From: JAAYJK01 sp964501655
Lineage (GTDB): Bacteria > Bacillota > Syntrophomonadia > Syntrophomonadales > Syntrophomonadaceae
Direction: 5' to 3'
NCBI GenBank assembly: GCA_964501655.1
Contig: CAZCTN010000004.1
Coordinates: 1-64,000, forward strand
DNA: 64,000 bases
In this document: one piece after another, positions 1 through 9,198 of the stretch
How the letters are laid out: every line of letters begins with the position of its first letter
Numbering within the stretch: position 1 is the stretch's first letter
Position numbers and translations under genes: made by a program
Notes under the pieces: model-generated
Seen by the model: only the letters and a program-made list of their open reading frames with translations
Database searches by the model: none
What the model was told of the DNA's origin: nothing

Positions 1-31
1 GCCCTTTTCGGGCTTCCTAAGGCTTTTTCTT

Positions 32-286
32 TTATGCAACTGTCAAAGACCCGAGCATCTGCCCCAATATGCTCTCCCGGATCTGCAGGAAAGCCAGGAG
101 CTCTTTGACATCTTTAAAGACGCGGACGGACTGGACCGGGTCAGGATCAACGATCTGGACCAGAGGCAGCTCAGAACCGATGAGGGAAAAAACCTGCTGC
201 TGGTAGCCCGGCAATTGTTCCATGATTTCAATTCGATTTTTTGATGGTGCGAATAGTTTCCATTTGCGCTTCGGGACAAAAGGCAT
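32..286 (-). CDS. Hypothetical protein, 84 aa
   Basis: Short minus-strand reading frame of unknown function. The protein has a basic, Lys/Arg-rich N-terminus followed by a hydrophobic and acidic body, which looks protein-like rather than random. No family was recognised. There is no convincing ribosome binding site in front of the ATG at 286 or the internal ATG near 223, so both start and reality are uncertain. Just downstream on the minus strand, at 13-1, a GCCC/GGGC stem could be the beginning of a terminator cut by the window edge. Confidence 0.4.
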   Translation of the reverse strand: MPFVPKRKWKLFAPSKNRIEIMEQLPGYQQQVFSLIGSELPLVQIVDPDPVQSVRVFKDVKELLAFLQIRESILGQMLGSLTVA

Positions 287-299
287 TATGATGGATTAA

Positions 300-700
300 A
301 GTTATATACAGGTAAACCAGGCTTAAAAATTAGCCCGCTTCTTTAAATAGTCGGAGTCCTGTTAGTAAAACAGATGACTGGTTCCAATCCCGGCCTTCTT
401 TCGGCGGCGGGTGGAAACTATTTTGCAGTTTCCGCACCAAAAAGGGTTAATTTGTCTGTGTTTCATCCGATTTCGATATCATAGTATTAATAGGGTGTTC
501 TGAAGATGTCATCGGGAGATCGGGGCCTGCCGGAACGGGAATAAAACCAAGGTTGGGAACCAGTTGAACCGCGATGACTGCCTCCGGGGATAAAACCCCG
601 GTCTATTGCAAAAAGATTAACATTCCCTTGTCCCCCCTGAAAGGGTAACCTTTCCTGGGGCATCCGGCTCAGGAAGGTCCCAGGGTTGTTTTTAGATGCA
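300..700. other. Gene-free, hairpin-rich leader region
   Basis: About 400 bases without a credible gene but with several strong stems. GGAAACT pairs with AGTTTCC at 412-433. CCGGGG pairs with CCCCGG around 583-601. AAAGG pairs with CCTTT inside CCCC/GGGG at 635-660. Such density suggests a structured untranslated RNA, or a long leader of the ykuK-like gene at 717. I could not match it to 6S RNA, tmRNA, RNase P RNA, SRP RNA or a T-box: their invariant motifs are absent. Confidence 0.3.
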
Positions 701-716
701 AGTGCAGGTGATTAAT

Positions 717-1262
717 ATGGCTTTAGGCGAACCATTGAACAGATTGTATGATACCGAAAGCTTCAGATTCTTCAATAGCACCGATCGCAGCGGTATGACC
801 TTTGACCAGGTATATAGCCGGATCGTTGAGTTCATCAGGAAGGATACTCAGAATGAGTATGTCCTGGGAGTGGGGAGCGATTCCCATGAATACCGGGACT
901 ACATCTGTTTCGTCACCGCGGTGCATATCCACCGGGTAGGCAAGGGAGCCTGGTACTGCATACGAAAACATATCATCCCCCGAGTAAAAATGTCCCTGTT
1001 CGAAAAGATATCCATGGAAAGCCATTTGACCTACCTGACGGCGGAAAAAATCATCAAAGACGAACTGGAAGAATTCCTGGATGTCTCCCAAAAAGGATTC
1101 AAATTCGAAGTCCACCTGGACATCGGTGAGAGAGGAAAGACCAGAGCCCTTATTCCCGCCATGACCGGCTACATGAAAAACCTGGGCCTGGTCGATATTG
1201 TCATCAAGCCCAACGCCTACGTGGCCTCCACCTGCGCCGACCGCAACACCAAAGTCCTTTAG
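717..1262 (+). CDS. ykuK: YkuK-type RNase H-like protein
   Basis: A 181-residue protein matching the YkuK/DUF458 family. That family is predicted to have an RNase H-like fold, but its cellular role is not established. Recognisable parts are the GVGSDSHEYRDYICFVTA stretch near residue 55, the LDIGERGKTR stretch near 140, and the C-terminal KPNAYVASTCADR segment. The ATG at 717 is preferred over an upstream in-frame ATG at 696 because AGGTG (706-710) lies at proper distance from it. Length agrees with the family. It stands alone, followed by about 290 bases without a clear gene. Confidence 0.85.
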   Translation: MALGEPLNRLYDTESFRFFNSTDRSGMTFDQVYSRIVEFIRKDTQNEYVLGVGSDSHEYRDYICFVTAVHIHRVGKGAWYCIRKHIIPRVKMSLFEKISMESHLTYLTAEKIIKDELEEFLDVSQKGFKFEVHLDIGERGKTRALIPAMTGYMKNLGLVDIVIKPNAYVASTCADRNTKVL

Positions 1263-1554
1263 CAAGGACGGTTCTTCTGGTTACATTCTTTTAAAATGAT
1301 ACCCTGCTCCGCAAGGCAGGTGGTTTTCTCTCCTGGGCAGTATCAGCAACCGGGTGCTGCATCAGGCCGGTTGTGCAGTTATACTCTATTAAGCATAATG
1401 CCTGGCGGGAAGAGAGGCAGCAAGAGGGGAATCATCCCCAATTATATTTTGTCTCCTCTAAGAGCTCAAAATAATATATAATCTGTAATTAGAAGCACAT
1501 ATACATATACTGCCAGTATTGAGTTCTATTAGGCACGGAGAACAGGAGAAATTC

Positions 1555-2520
1555 ATGAAACCGAGAAAAGTTTTCTTTGTTATAGCGGCGGTCTTTGCTG
1601 TGTGGCTAGTGGTTACCGCCTATTTTCATTACCAGCATCTTATAACTATCAAGTCCTGCAATGTTTATGAAAAGCTGGAGTTTGGGGATCAGACTCTGTA
1701 TATTACCGAAATCCGCTGGGACAGCTACATGAGAGATGTAAGCAATTACCCGGAAGGCGAAGGCCCCTGGTATTGGAACTGGTATGTGGATTCTAAACTA
1801 TCGCCCAACCTATCCCTGGCCATTTACCGGCTGTGCGACTTTTACAGCCGCCCCTATATAAAAACCCAGGATACCGGCATGTTGACCGTCAAAGGCATAA
1901 GGATCGGCGACATCTCCCAAGCGGCTGATGTCAATGAATTCAACCGCTACCTGATATTCATCCACGACTGCAATAAAACCGTGTACAAAGGGGAAGTCAA
2001 GGGGGCACTGGGAGAAATTGGCCAATCCAACGTCCTGCATTTCTATCGTCAGGTATACGACGTGCCCAAAGACAGCGGTGTAGTAGGATTAACCATCTAT
2101 GACACCGGCAACAAGATTACCCGCACCATAGGGATATACCCGAAATGGAATACCCATCGCTACAGTTTCTTCGAGAAGAAGCCCTATTACCATATGTTCG
2201 AGCCTGAAACCACTCTAAACAAGTTCGCGGAGCAGATCAAGAAAAAAGACCGGACTGCTGCCCAGCAGTATATATTGGAAGACAGGAGAGATACATTTCC
2301 TTGGGCCAGAGTGGAACACACCCTGTGGAAAACAGCTCCTCCCCATATTTATGCCTGTTATGAAGGCAGCTACGGCAATTACGAAAATGTCTATTCCTGC
2401 CAGGTAGAATATACCGCCGGCAAAGGAGAAGAATCAGAGATAGTTGCTCGGCAAGCCTTGTATCTGGTCCTGCGGGATGCAGTCTGGCAGATCATCGACG
2501 CCGGCGAATTGACCAAATAA
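1555..2520 (+). CDS. Membrane-anchored hypothetical protein
   Basis: A 321-residue protein of unrecognised family. It begins with a short basic segment and one hydrophobic helix (about residues 6-25), so it is probably tethered to the membrane with the rest outside the cytoplasm. The remaining chain is rich in Trp and Tyr. Its C-terminal part (EDRRDTFPWARVEHT onward) resembles small accessory folds that often follow such anchors, but no domain could be named. The ATG at 1555 follows CAGGAGA at good spacing; an in-frame upstream start at 1519 has no such site. Confidence 0.7.
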   Translation: MKPRKVFFVIAAVFAVWLVVTAYFHYQHLITIKSCNVYEKLEFGDQTLYITEIRWDSYMRDVSNYPEGEGPWYWNWYVDSKLSPNLSLAIYRLCDFYSRPYIKTQDTGMLTVKGIRIGDISQAADVNEFNRYLIFIHDCNKTVYKGEVKGALGEIGQSNVLHFYRQVYDVPKDSGVVGLTIYDTGNKITRTIGIYPKWNTHRYSFFEKKPYYHMFEPETTLNKFAEQIKKKDRTAAQQYILEDRRDTFPWARVEHTLWKTAPPHIYACYEGSYGNYENVYSCQVEYTAGKGEESEIVARQALYLVLRDAVWQIIDAGELTK

Positions 2521-2633
2521 GAGGACCGGCCTCATATCGCCGATGGATTCCCGTTGGTTTATGCACAATTTCAGGCAACTATGGCTCCTGCTCTGAGGTA
2601 TAATCAACATATCAGGAAGGGGGAGGTCTTATC

Positions 2634-3920
2634 ATGTGTGACACCATGGTGGCTCTTGGCGCCGCCACCCGGGACGGGAGCGTGCTGTTTGCCAAGAACA
2701 GTGACCGCCAGCCCCGGGAGCCGCATATTATAGTACGCATCCCTCGCCGGGAGCACCCGGCCGGAGAAACAGTACGATGCACTTATATTCCAATCGAGCA
2801 AAGCCAGCTGACCTACGAAGTCATGCTACTGAAACCGGCTTGGATCTGGGGCTGTGAGATGGGCTGCAACGAGCATGGACTGAATATAGGCAACGAAGCC
2901 GTTTTTACCCTGGAGAAATACGCCCGGAGCGGCTTGACCGGCATGGACATGATCCGCCTGGCCCTGGAGCGATGCCGGAGCAGCCTGGAGGCACTGGATC
3001 TCATCACCGGCTTGCTTCAGGAATACGGGCAGGGTGGCAACTGCGGGTATCACAAACAATTCTATTACCACAATTCCTTTCTCATCGCTGACCCGGAATC
3101 AGCCTGGGTGCTGGAAACGGCAGGTGAATACTGGGCAGCCGAAAGAGTAAAAGACGTGCGCAGCATTTCCAACCGCCTCTCTATCGGCAAATCCTTTGAA
3201 AAAGCTCATCCCCGCCTTATCCAGCATGCCATGGAGCGAAAATGGTGCAAATCAGAAGATGATTTTGATTTTGCCCGCTGTTACAGTGACAGCCTGTTCA
3301 CCTATTTCAGCGGCTCCAAATACCGGCAGGAATTCAGCCAGTCGGCTTTGGAAAAGAACCGGGGACAAATCGATCTTACGCTGATGACCGGCATTCTACG
3401 CTCCCACCACCCGGGCCTGGAAGGCAGAGAACTTCGCCGACCCTGCCTGAAAAGCATTTGCATGCATGGAGGCGGTATTATCGGGGACCACACCACCGGC
3501 AGTTATGCGGCCTCCCTGAGCAAAGAGCAGTGCACCTACTGGGTGACCGGCAGCCCCACCCCCTGTATCAGTGTTTTCAAACCTCTGTGGCTGACCGAAC
3601 ATGAAGGAATTCCCTTCAGAGAAAATGATGAAGATAAAGCCCTGGCCTTCTGGCAGCAACGGGCCGAATTCTATCGTATGATAGTACAGCAGCAGATACC
3701 TGATATATCCTCCTATATAGAGGCCCGAAATCAGTTGGAAGAGGAATGGATTCAGCGGGTGGAAAGCATGGGTAAAGGCAGCCGGGAGCAGATACAGGAA
3801 GTCATGGAAGCCGCCTGGAGCCAGGAAGAAGAACTGATATCCCGGTATATGGAGGAGGGACGATCCTGCCCCCCGCGGCTTCAGGGCAGCCCCATTTTCC
3901 GCCGTACTTGGAAAAGATGA
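2634..3920 (+). CDS. Secernin/C69-like Ntn hydrolase
   Basis: A 428-residue protein of the secernin / peptidase C69 group, which belongs to the N-terminal nucleophile hydrolases. It opens with MCDTMVALG, so Cys2 would become the catalytic N-terminal residue after Met removal. FAKNSDRQPREP follows, typical of this family. Further family-like motifs are CNEHGLNIGNEAV near residue 80, and LIADPESAWVLETAG near 148. The substrate is unknown: family members are dipeptidases or amidohydrolases. AGGAAGGGGGAGG lies just before the ATG. The gene stands alone, followed by glycerate kinase on the same strand after a CCCGGG hairpin. Confidence 0.85.
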   Translation: MCDTMVALGAATRDGSVLFAKNSDRQPREPHIIVRIPRREHPAGETVRCTYIPIEQSQLTYEVMLLKPAWIWGCEMGCNEHGLNIGNEAVFTLEKYARSGLTGMDMIRLALERCRSSLEALDLITGLLQEYGQGGNCGYHKQFYYHNSFLIADPESAWVLETAGEYWAAERVKDVRSISNRLSIGKSFEKAHPRLIQHAMERKWCKSEDDFDFARCYSDSLFTYFSGSKYRQEFSQSALEKNRGQIDLTLMTGILRSHHPGLEGRELRRPCLKSICMHGGGIIGDHTTGSYAASLSKEQCTYWVTGSPTPCISVFKPLWLTEHEGIPFRENDEDKALAFWQQRAEFYRMIVQQQIPDISSYIEARNQLEEEWIQRVESMGKGSREQIQEVMEAAWSQEEELISRYMEEGRSCPPRLQGSPIFRRTWKR

Positions 3921-4016
3921 AGAGCGGAACCATCCCCGGGTTTTATCTTGCCCGGGATTTGAGTAAGATTAAAGTTTAGCCGGTCGTTTTCATTAACATG
4001 AGGAAGGTGAACAAAT

Positions 4017-5159
4017 ATGCAGCGTGTGATAGTTGCTCCGGATTCATTTAAAGAAAGCCTGAATGCCAGCCAGGCAGCCGAGCGGATAACTGAAGGGATA
4101 ATAAAAAACCATCCTTCCGCCCAGGTTATTCAGGTCCCCCTGTCCGATGGCGGTGAGGGAATGACCGAATCTATTATTGCGGCTGCCGGAGGCCGTCTGA
4201 TCGAAGCCCGGGTTACCGGCCCCCTGGGCAACAAAATTTCGGCCTGTTACGGGATACTGGATGAGCAGCACACCGCGGTAATTGAGATGGCTGCTGCCTC
4301 CGGTCTGCTCCTGGTGCCCCGCAAGCAAAGAAACCCGCTCACAACCACCACCCGCGGGACTGGCGAGTTGATCAAGGCCGCTCTGGATGAAGGATGCCAG
4401 AAAATGATCATCGGCATAGGAGGCAGCGCCACCAGTGACGGAGGGGCCGGCATGGCCCAGGCCTTGGGCGTCAAATTGCTGGATCGGCAGGGAGAAGAGA
4501 TCGGTCCCGGAGCAGGAGGCCTGCTGAACCTGCATAAAATAGACATATCAGATCTGGATCCCCGCCTGGCCCACACTGAGATAAAGGTGGCCTGTGATGT
4601 ACAGAACCCATTATACGGCTTGACTGGAGCTGCTTATGTATACGGCCCCCAGAAAGGGGCGCGCCTGGAAATGATACCCCTGATGGACCAGGCCCTGGTC
4701 AACCTGGCCGAGACCATTACCCGGGATCTGCATTTAAAGGTGCATGATGTCCCCGGGTCCGGGGCCGCCGGAGGTCTGGGGGCCGGGATGATCGCCTTTG
4801 CCGGAGGAACACTGTGTTCCGGTGTTCAACTGGTATTTGAGATATTGGGCTTCGAAAAAATGTTAGCCGCCGGGGCCGACCTGGTAATTACCGGAGAGGG
4901 CAGTATAAACGCCCAGAGCATGTACGGCAAAGTGCCGGTGGGAGTAGGCCGTCTGGCTAAAAAATACCACCTGCCGGTCCTGGCCATTGTCGGGCAAATC
5001 GGACCGGGAGTCGATAGAATATACGAAACCGGTATAGACGCCATTATGAGCATGGCCCCCGGCCCCATCAGCATGAAGGAGTCCATCGCTCGAGCCGGGG
5101 AGCTCCTGACCGATGCCACCGTCCGTGCTCTGAGGATGATCAACCTGCTCCGGCCCTAG
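4017..5159 (+). CDS. glxK: Glycerate kinase
   Basis: A 380-residue glycerate kinase of the GlxK/GarK family, which phosphorylates D-glycerate, usually to 2-phosphoglycerate. The N-terminus VIVAPDSFKESL is diagnostic. VPLSDGGEGM, GIGGSATSDGGAGMA, KVACDVQNPLYG and the late VITGEGSIN are all family motifs in the right order, and length matches. GAGGAAGGTG precedes the ATG. It may feed photorespiration-like or serine/glycerate carbon into glycolysis; neighbours do not say which. A dispersed repeat begins directly after the stop codon. Confidence 0.95.
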   Translation: MQRVIVAPDSFKESLNASQAAERITEGIIKNHPSAQVIQVPLSDGGEGMTESIIAAAGGRLIEARVTGPLGNKISACYGILDEQHTAVIEMAAASGLLLVPRKQRNPLTTTTRGTGELIKAALDEGCQKMIIGIGGSATSDGGAGMAQALGVKLLDRQGEEIGPGAGGLLNLHKIDISDLDPRLAHTEIKVACDVQNPLYGLTGAAYVYGPQKGARLEMIPLMDQALVNLAETITRDLHLKVHDVPGSGAAGGLGAGMIAFAGGTLCSGVQLVFEILGFEKMLAAGADLVITGEGSINAQSMYGKVPVGVGRLAKKYHLPVLAIVGQIGPGVDRIYETGIDAIMSMAPGPISMKESIARAGELLTDATVRALRMINLLRP

Positions 5160-5167
5160 AAGATCAG

Positions 5168-5210
5168 AGCAAACAAGGGGACGGTTCTTTTGTTTGCTTG
5201 TATACAAGTA
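5168..5210 (+). repeat. Half copy of ggggacggttctt repeat
   Basis: Single-arm copy of the dispersed repeat that forms full palindromes elsewhere in the window. AGCAAACAA and TTGTTTGCT pair around a GGGGACGG loop, so even the half unit can fold. It follows the glycerate kinase stop. Confidence 0.8.
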
Positions 5211-5330
5211 AAATAGGAAAGAGTCAGGCTGTGTTTGACGGGAAACAGAGGGGACAGTCTCCCGGTTTCGCTAGCGCGCAACAGAAGGAACAGTCCCCCG
5301 GTTGCCCCGGTGGTGCCAAGGAGTTTTTAT

Positions 5331-5816
5331 ATGGAAGAGTTTATTAAACAATTGTTTGGTTTATTAACAATAGAATGGACGGTGCTTTTGACGGCGCTTA
5401 TGCCGGTTATTGAGGTGCGGGGGGCAATTCCGGTTGGTATATCTCTGGGGTTGTCGCCGCTTAATACTGCGTTTATAAGTGTTGTCGGCAGTATGATCCC
5501 CATGCCGGTTGTCTTTTTTAGTATTCGGCCGGTTTTTACCTATTTAAAGGGAACCAGGTTATTTAGGAATATGGTGAATAGGATTATCAGGCGTTCTCTG
5601 GGCAAGAGCGGTAAGGTACAGAAGTACGGGGTCTGGGGACTGGCTTTATTTGTTGCGGTTCCGCTGCCCGGGACCGGGGTTTGGACGGGAGCTATCATCG
5701 CAGCTCTGCTGGATATCCGTTTTAAGCGGGCGTTTGCGGCTATACTGCTGGGGGATGTTATTGCAGCGGTGGCAATAATGTTGGTGAGTACTGGGATCGT
5801 TAGGGTGGTGAGTTAA
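5331..5816 (+). CDS. Small multidrug-export family membrane protein
   Basis: A 161-residue integral membrane protein matching the COG2426 / putative small multi-drug export family; actual transport has seldom been shown for it. The motif MPVIEVRGAIPVGISLG near residue 21 is characteristic, as is VAVPLPGTGVWTGA near 112. Four or so hydrophobic helices are visible. AAGGAG at 5318-5323 fixes the ATG at 5331; the frame stays open further upstream, but that stretch is repeat-derived sequence containing CAGTCCCCCGG. Codon use is somewhat richer in G/T-ending codons than in upstream genes. Confidence 0.85.
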   Translation: MEEFIKQLFGLLTIEWTVLLTALMPVIEVRGAIPVGISLGLSPLNTAFISVVGSMIPMPVVFFSIRPVFTYLKGTRLFRNMVNRIIRRSLGKSGKVQKYGVWGLALFVAVPLPGTGVWTGAIIAALLDIRFKRAFAAILLGDVIAAVAIMLVSTGIVRVVS

Positions 5817-5871
5817 GTCAAGCTGCGCTTGAAATAGCCATTTTCGAGAACGGCAGGCAGTGAAGCGGGAT

Positions 5872-5986
5872 TTTAAGGCTAAGGTCAGGAGACACGCCTA
5901 CCTTTGGGAAGCCTGGTGGCAGTAATGCCCCCATTACAGACGGGAAACAGAGGCGACGGTCCCTGGTTTTCCAGGGGTTCCAGTGT
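5872..5986 (+). repeat. Dispersed intergenic repeat, copy 1
   Basis: Shares GGCTAAGGT, then a TGGTG(A/G)CAG element and a closing CCTGGTTTT-CAGGGGTT segment with 10797-10908, and a shorter part with 28190-28290. It sits immediately before the MocA-like gene and may supply its ribosome binding site. Confidence 0.55.
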
Positions 5987-6610
5987 TTGGTCGGAGGAGG
6001 TGCGGTTGGTCTGGAAGGGTTGATTGTGGCGGCGGGGCGATCGGAGCGGATGGAGGGGCGGTATAAGATGGCCCTGGAGCTGGGTGGCCGTACGGTTATT
6101 GAGAATACGGTGGCGGGGATGGCTGCGGTTTGTTCGCGGGTGATCGTGGTTAGTGGCTATAATGCCAATATACTGCAGGGGATTTTGCAGAATAACAAAA
6201 GGGTAGAAATAGTTCATAATCCCAACTATAATAATGGTATGTACTCATCGGTACTGACCGGTTTGAAACATATCAGCTCCAGTCGTTTTTTCTTCTCACC
6301 CGGAGATTATCCTCTCATTACAGCAGATGTTTATCAAGCTATGATGGCTGTACATGCTGATATTTTGATACCTTCCTATAAGGGTCAGCCGGGGCACCCG
6401 GTACTGTTCAGCCGCCGGACGGCGGAAAAGATACTGGCTGATAACAGCTGTACCAACCTGCGGGAATTCATTGCAACTCAAGATCCGGTATTTCTGGAAG
6501 TAGGATGTCCAGCCATTCTCATGGATATGGATACGGTGGAAGACTATTGGCGACTCAAGGCGATGGCCGAGAAAAGCTGCCAGGAGGGGATGGGTCATGG
6601 AGCGTATTAG
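5987..6610 (+). CDS. MocA-like molybdenum cofactor nucleotidyltransferase
   Basis: A 207-residue (or slightly shorter) protein of the MobA-like NTP transferase superfamily, MocA/YgfJ branch. Such proteins attach CMP to molybdopterin or help mature molybdenum hydroxylases. The nucleotide-binding signature LIVAAGRSERMEG is at the N-terminus, FFSPGDYPLIT near residue 101, and PSYKGQPGHPVLFSR near 128. The start is unclear: TTG at 5987 has AGGGG upstream, whereas GGAGGAGG at 5993-6000 points to a CTG at 6011 that would begin right at the conserved block. It overlaps the next gene by 14 bases, consistent with a maturation role for the downstream hydroxylase. Confidence 0.85.
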   Translation: MVGGGAVGLEGLIVAAGRSERMEGRYKMALELGGRTVIENTVAGMAAVCSRVIVVSGYNANILQGILQNNKRVEIVHNPNYNNGMYSSVLTGLKHISSSRFFFSPGDYPLITADVYQAMMAVHADILIPSYKGQPGHPVLFSRRTAEKILADNSCTNLREFIATQDPVFLEVGCPAILMDMDTVEDYWRLKAMAEKSCQEGMGHGAY

Positions 6611-8738
6611 TCGGGCAATCAAACGTCTGGACTTCGACGAAAAAATAGATGGCAGTGCCCGGTATTGTGCAGATATCAAACCTGAGGGCATGCTGTACGC
6701 CAGAACCCTGCGTTCAGAAAAAGCTCGGGCCAGAATACTGGCAGTTAAGATTCCTCCTTTGCCGGAGGGTTATTTTATTGTGGACCATCATGACATTCCG
6801 GGAAAGAATATTGTCCCTATAGTACTGGAAGACCAGCCTTTTCTGGCGGCTGAGCGGGTAAATTATATTGGTGAGCCGATCATGCTGGTGGTAGGAACGG
6901 ATCGGCAGGTACTGGAGGAAATACTGGCTGGGGTACAGGTGAGCTATGAAGAAAGACCACCGGTTTTGACCTTGGAGGAAGCAGTTGCTCCCCAGCAGGA
7001 ATATATTTATGGTGATAAGCCCTATTTCGTAGAATACCGAACTTCCCGGGGCAGCCTGGAGGAAGCCCGGGCCGGGGCCAGCCTGGTGGTAGAGGACGAG
7101 TTCCGCACCGGTTACCAGGAGCAGGCCTATCTGGAGACCCAGTCGGTGCTGGCGGTTTATGCTGAGGAGCGGGTAACTGTGTATGGTTCCATGCAGTGTC
7201 CCTATTACATAAAGGAAGCCCTGGTTCAGGCACTGGGTTGGTCGGAAGAGCGGGTGCGGGTGGTACAGCTGCCGACCGGGGGCGGCTTCGGCGGCAAGGA
7301 GGAATATCCCTCCCTGGTGGCGGTGCATGCGGCTCTGGGGGCGGTTAAGAGCGGTCGGCCGGTACAGCTGGTGCTGGAGCGTTCGGAAGATATGGCGGCT
7401 ACCAGTAAAAGGCATCCGGCCGTGATCAGGATAAAAAGCTATATTGATGATAAACAGCGGATAATCGGGCGGGAGATCGACATCAGTATTGATGCCGGGG
7501 CTTATGCCGGGCTGTCCAGCGTGGTCCTGCAGCGGATGACCTTTTCCGCCGGCGGGGTATATAATATCGAGAATATTCAGGTGCACTCCCGGGCTTATGC
7601 TACCAATCAGGTGGTCTGCGGCGCTTTTCGGGGTTTCGGCGGTCCCCAGGCTTTTTTCGCCATGGAAATGCATATGGCCAATATCGCCCGGAAGCTGGGG
7701 GTGGATTCTCTGGATTTAAAACGAAAGCATTTCTTCCACCGGGGGGACAGGTCCTCTACCGGGGGGCTGTTCCAACATGATATAAAACTGGATGAGATAG
7801 TTAGCGAAATAGAGCAGATGTCGGCTTACCGGGAGAAAAAGGCCCGGGGCCGGGAAGGTGGGGATAAACTGCGGGGTATCGGTTGTGCGGTGTTTTTCCA
7901 TGGATGTGGTTTTACCGGGGCGGGGGAGAGGGACCTGCTGAAATCCAAAGTGCGTTTGAAAAAATATCCGGATGGTACGGTGGAAATATTTGTTGCCAGC
8001 ACGGAAATGGGGCAGGGAGTGCTGACTACTCTGCGCAAGATTGTAGCGGCGGAGCTGGAACTGCCGCTGCAGAATGTGATACATCACTACCCGGATACCG
8101 ATTCTTGTCCGGATTCGGGGCCCACGGTGGCTTCCCGCACGGTGATGATCGTGGGAAGGCTGCTGCAGGATTGCGCCCGGGAGATAAAGGAGCGCTGGTC
8201 GGAAGATGAAGTTGATCTGCTGCGGGAATATGTTTATCCGGATAACCTGTACTGGGACAATGAGTGTTTGCGGGGCAATGCTTACCCGGCATATTCCTGG
8301 GGAGCTAATGTGGTGGAGGTCAAGATCGACCCGCTGAGTTTTGAGCTGGATGTGACCGGAGTCTGGGCGGTTTTTGATGTGGGTACTCCTATCGATGAGA
8401 AAATAGTACGGGGTCAGATCGAAGGCGGAATAGTGCAGGGACTGGGTTACGGGGGGATGGAAGTTATGCGGGCTCAGCAGGGCCGGCTTCAGCAGACTAA
8501 CTTAACCACCTATATGGTGCCTACTGCTCTGGACTTCCCCCCGGTGGAGAGCAAACTGATCTATAATCCTTTCGAAGAGGGGCCTTTTGGAGCCCGGGGG
8601 CTGGGGGAACTGACCCTGGTTGGAGCAGCGCCAGCCCTGGCCCAGGCGGTAGAGGATGCTATAGGCTGCCAGCTGCAGCAGATACCCATTACACCGGAAT
8701 ATATTATGGAGCTGATGCTGGATGATCAGGACGATTAG
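6597..8738 (+). CDS. Xanthine dehydrogenase-family molybdenum subunit
   Basis: The 713-residue molybdopterin-binding subunit of a xanthine dehydrogenase / aldehyde oxidase family hydroxylase. Motifs in order: GGGFGGKEEYPSL near residue 226, GAFRGFGGPQ near 342, STEMGQGVLTT near 465, and the active-site loop GARGLGELTL whose Glu671 is the expected base. Substrate cannot be read from sequence; purine or aromatic/heterocyclic hydroxylation are typical. It overlaps the 2Fe-2S subunit by 17 bases, and with the FAD subunit forms the usual three-part enzyme. The nearby MocA-like gene supports a cytidylated or specially matured molybdenum cofactor. Confidence 0.92.
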   Translation: MERISRAIKRLDFDEKIDGSARYCADIKPEGMLYARTLRSEKARARILAVKIPPLPEGYFIVDHHDIPGKNIVPIVLEDQPFLAAERVNYIGEPIMLVVGTDRQVLEEILAGVQVSYEERPPVLTLEEAVAPQQEYIYGDKPYFVEYRTSRGSLEEARAGASLVVEDEFRTGYQEQAYLETQSVLAVYAEERVTVYGSMQCPYYIKEALVQALGWSEERVRVVQLPTGGGFGGKEEYPSLVAVHAALGAVKSGRPVQLVLERSEDMAATSKRHPAVIRIKSYIDDKQRIIGREIDISIDAGAYAGLSSVVLQRMTFSAGGVYNIENIQVHSRAYATNQVVCGAFRGFGGPQAFFAMEMHMANIARKLGVDSLDLKRKHFFHRGDRSSTGGLFQHDIKLDEIVSEIEQMSAYREKKARGREGGDKLRGIGCAVFFHGCGFTGAGERDLLKSKVRLKKYPDGTVEIFVASTEMGQGVLTTLRKIVAAELELPLQNVIHHYPDTDSCPDSGPTVASRTVMIVGRLLQDCAREIKERWSEDEVDLLREYVYPDNLYWDNECLRGNAYPAYSWGANVVEVKIDPLSFELDVTGVWAVFDVGTPIDEKIVRGQIEGGIVQGLGYGGMEVMRAQQGRLQQTNLTTYMVPTALDFPPVESKLIYNPFEEGPFGARGLGELTLVGAAPALAQAVEDAIGCQLQQIPITPEYIMELMLDDQDD

Positions 8739-9198
8739 TTTTAGAATCAACGGGCAGGAGGTTCAGCTGCAGACCCACCCTCTGCGGAGACTGCTGGATG
8801 TACTGAGGGATGATCTGGAACTCAGCGGCAGCAAGGAAGGCTGCGGGGAAGGGGAATGCGGAGCTTGCAGTGTTCTGCTGGACGGCCGGCTGGTCAATTC
8901 TTGCCTGCTGCCGGTGGCCCTGGCGGAAGGCAGGGATGTGGTTACCATAGAAGGATACCGGCAGACAGAGAGGTTTGCCCTGCTCAGAAATTGTTTTGAA
9001 GCGGCGGGCAGTGTACAATGTGGTTTTTGCACTCCCGGGATGATCATGGCGGCGGAAGCCCTGCTGCGGGAGAATCCGCATCCCGAACCGGGTGATATCC
9101 GTACTGCCCTGTCCGGGAATTTATGCCGCTGCACTGGTTACAGCATGATTGTGCAGGCAGTGCTGCTGGCGGCCAGAGAGGGGGAAGGGCTATGGTAA
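8722..9198 (+). CDS. 2Fe-2S subunit of molybdenum hydroxylase
   Basis: A 158-residue two-cluster ferredoxin subunit. The plant-type cluster ligands are in GCGEGECGACSVLLDG near residues 40-55. The second cluster is in CGFCTPGMI and LCRCTGY of the C-terminal helical domain. It carries electrons from the molybdenum site to FAD. Its start overlaps the end of the large subunit and its stop overlaps the FAD subunit start, indicating translational coupling. All expected Cys residues are present. Confidence 0.93.
   Translation: MIRTISFRINGQEVQLQTHPLRRLLDVLRDDLELSGSKEGCGEGECGACSVLLDGRLVNSCLLPVALAEGRDVVTIEGYRQTERFALLRNCFEAAGSVQCGFCTPGMIMAAEALLRENPHPEPGDIRTALSGNLCRCTGYSMIVQAVLLAAREGEGLW

Noticed and set aside
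300..700. 6S RNA, tmRNA, RNase P RNA or T-box in the first intergenic region
   Set aside because: None of the invariant motifs of these RNAs could be found on either strand.
1296..1481. 61-codon frame after the YkuK-type gene
   Set aside because: No binding site or family-like sequence.
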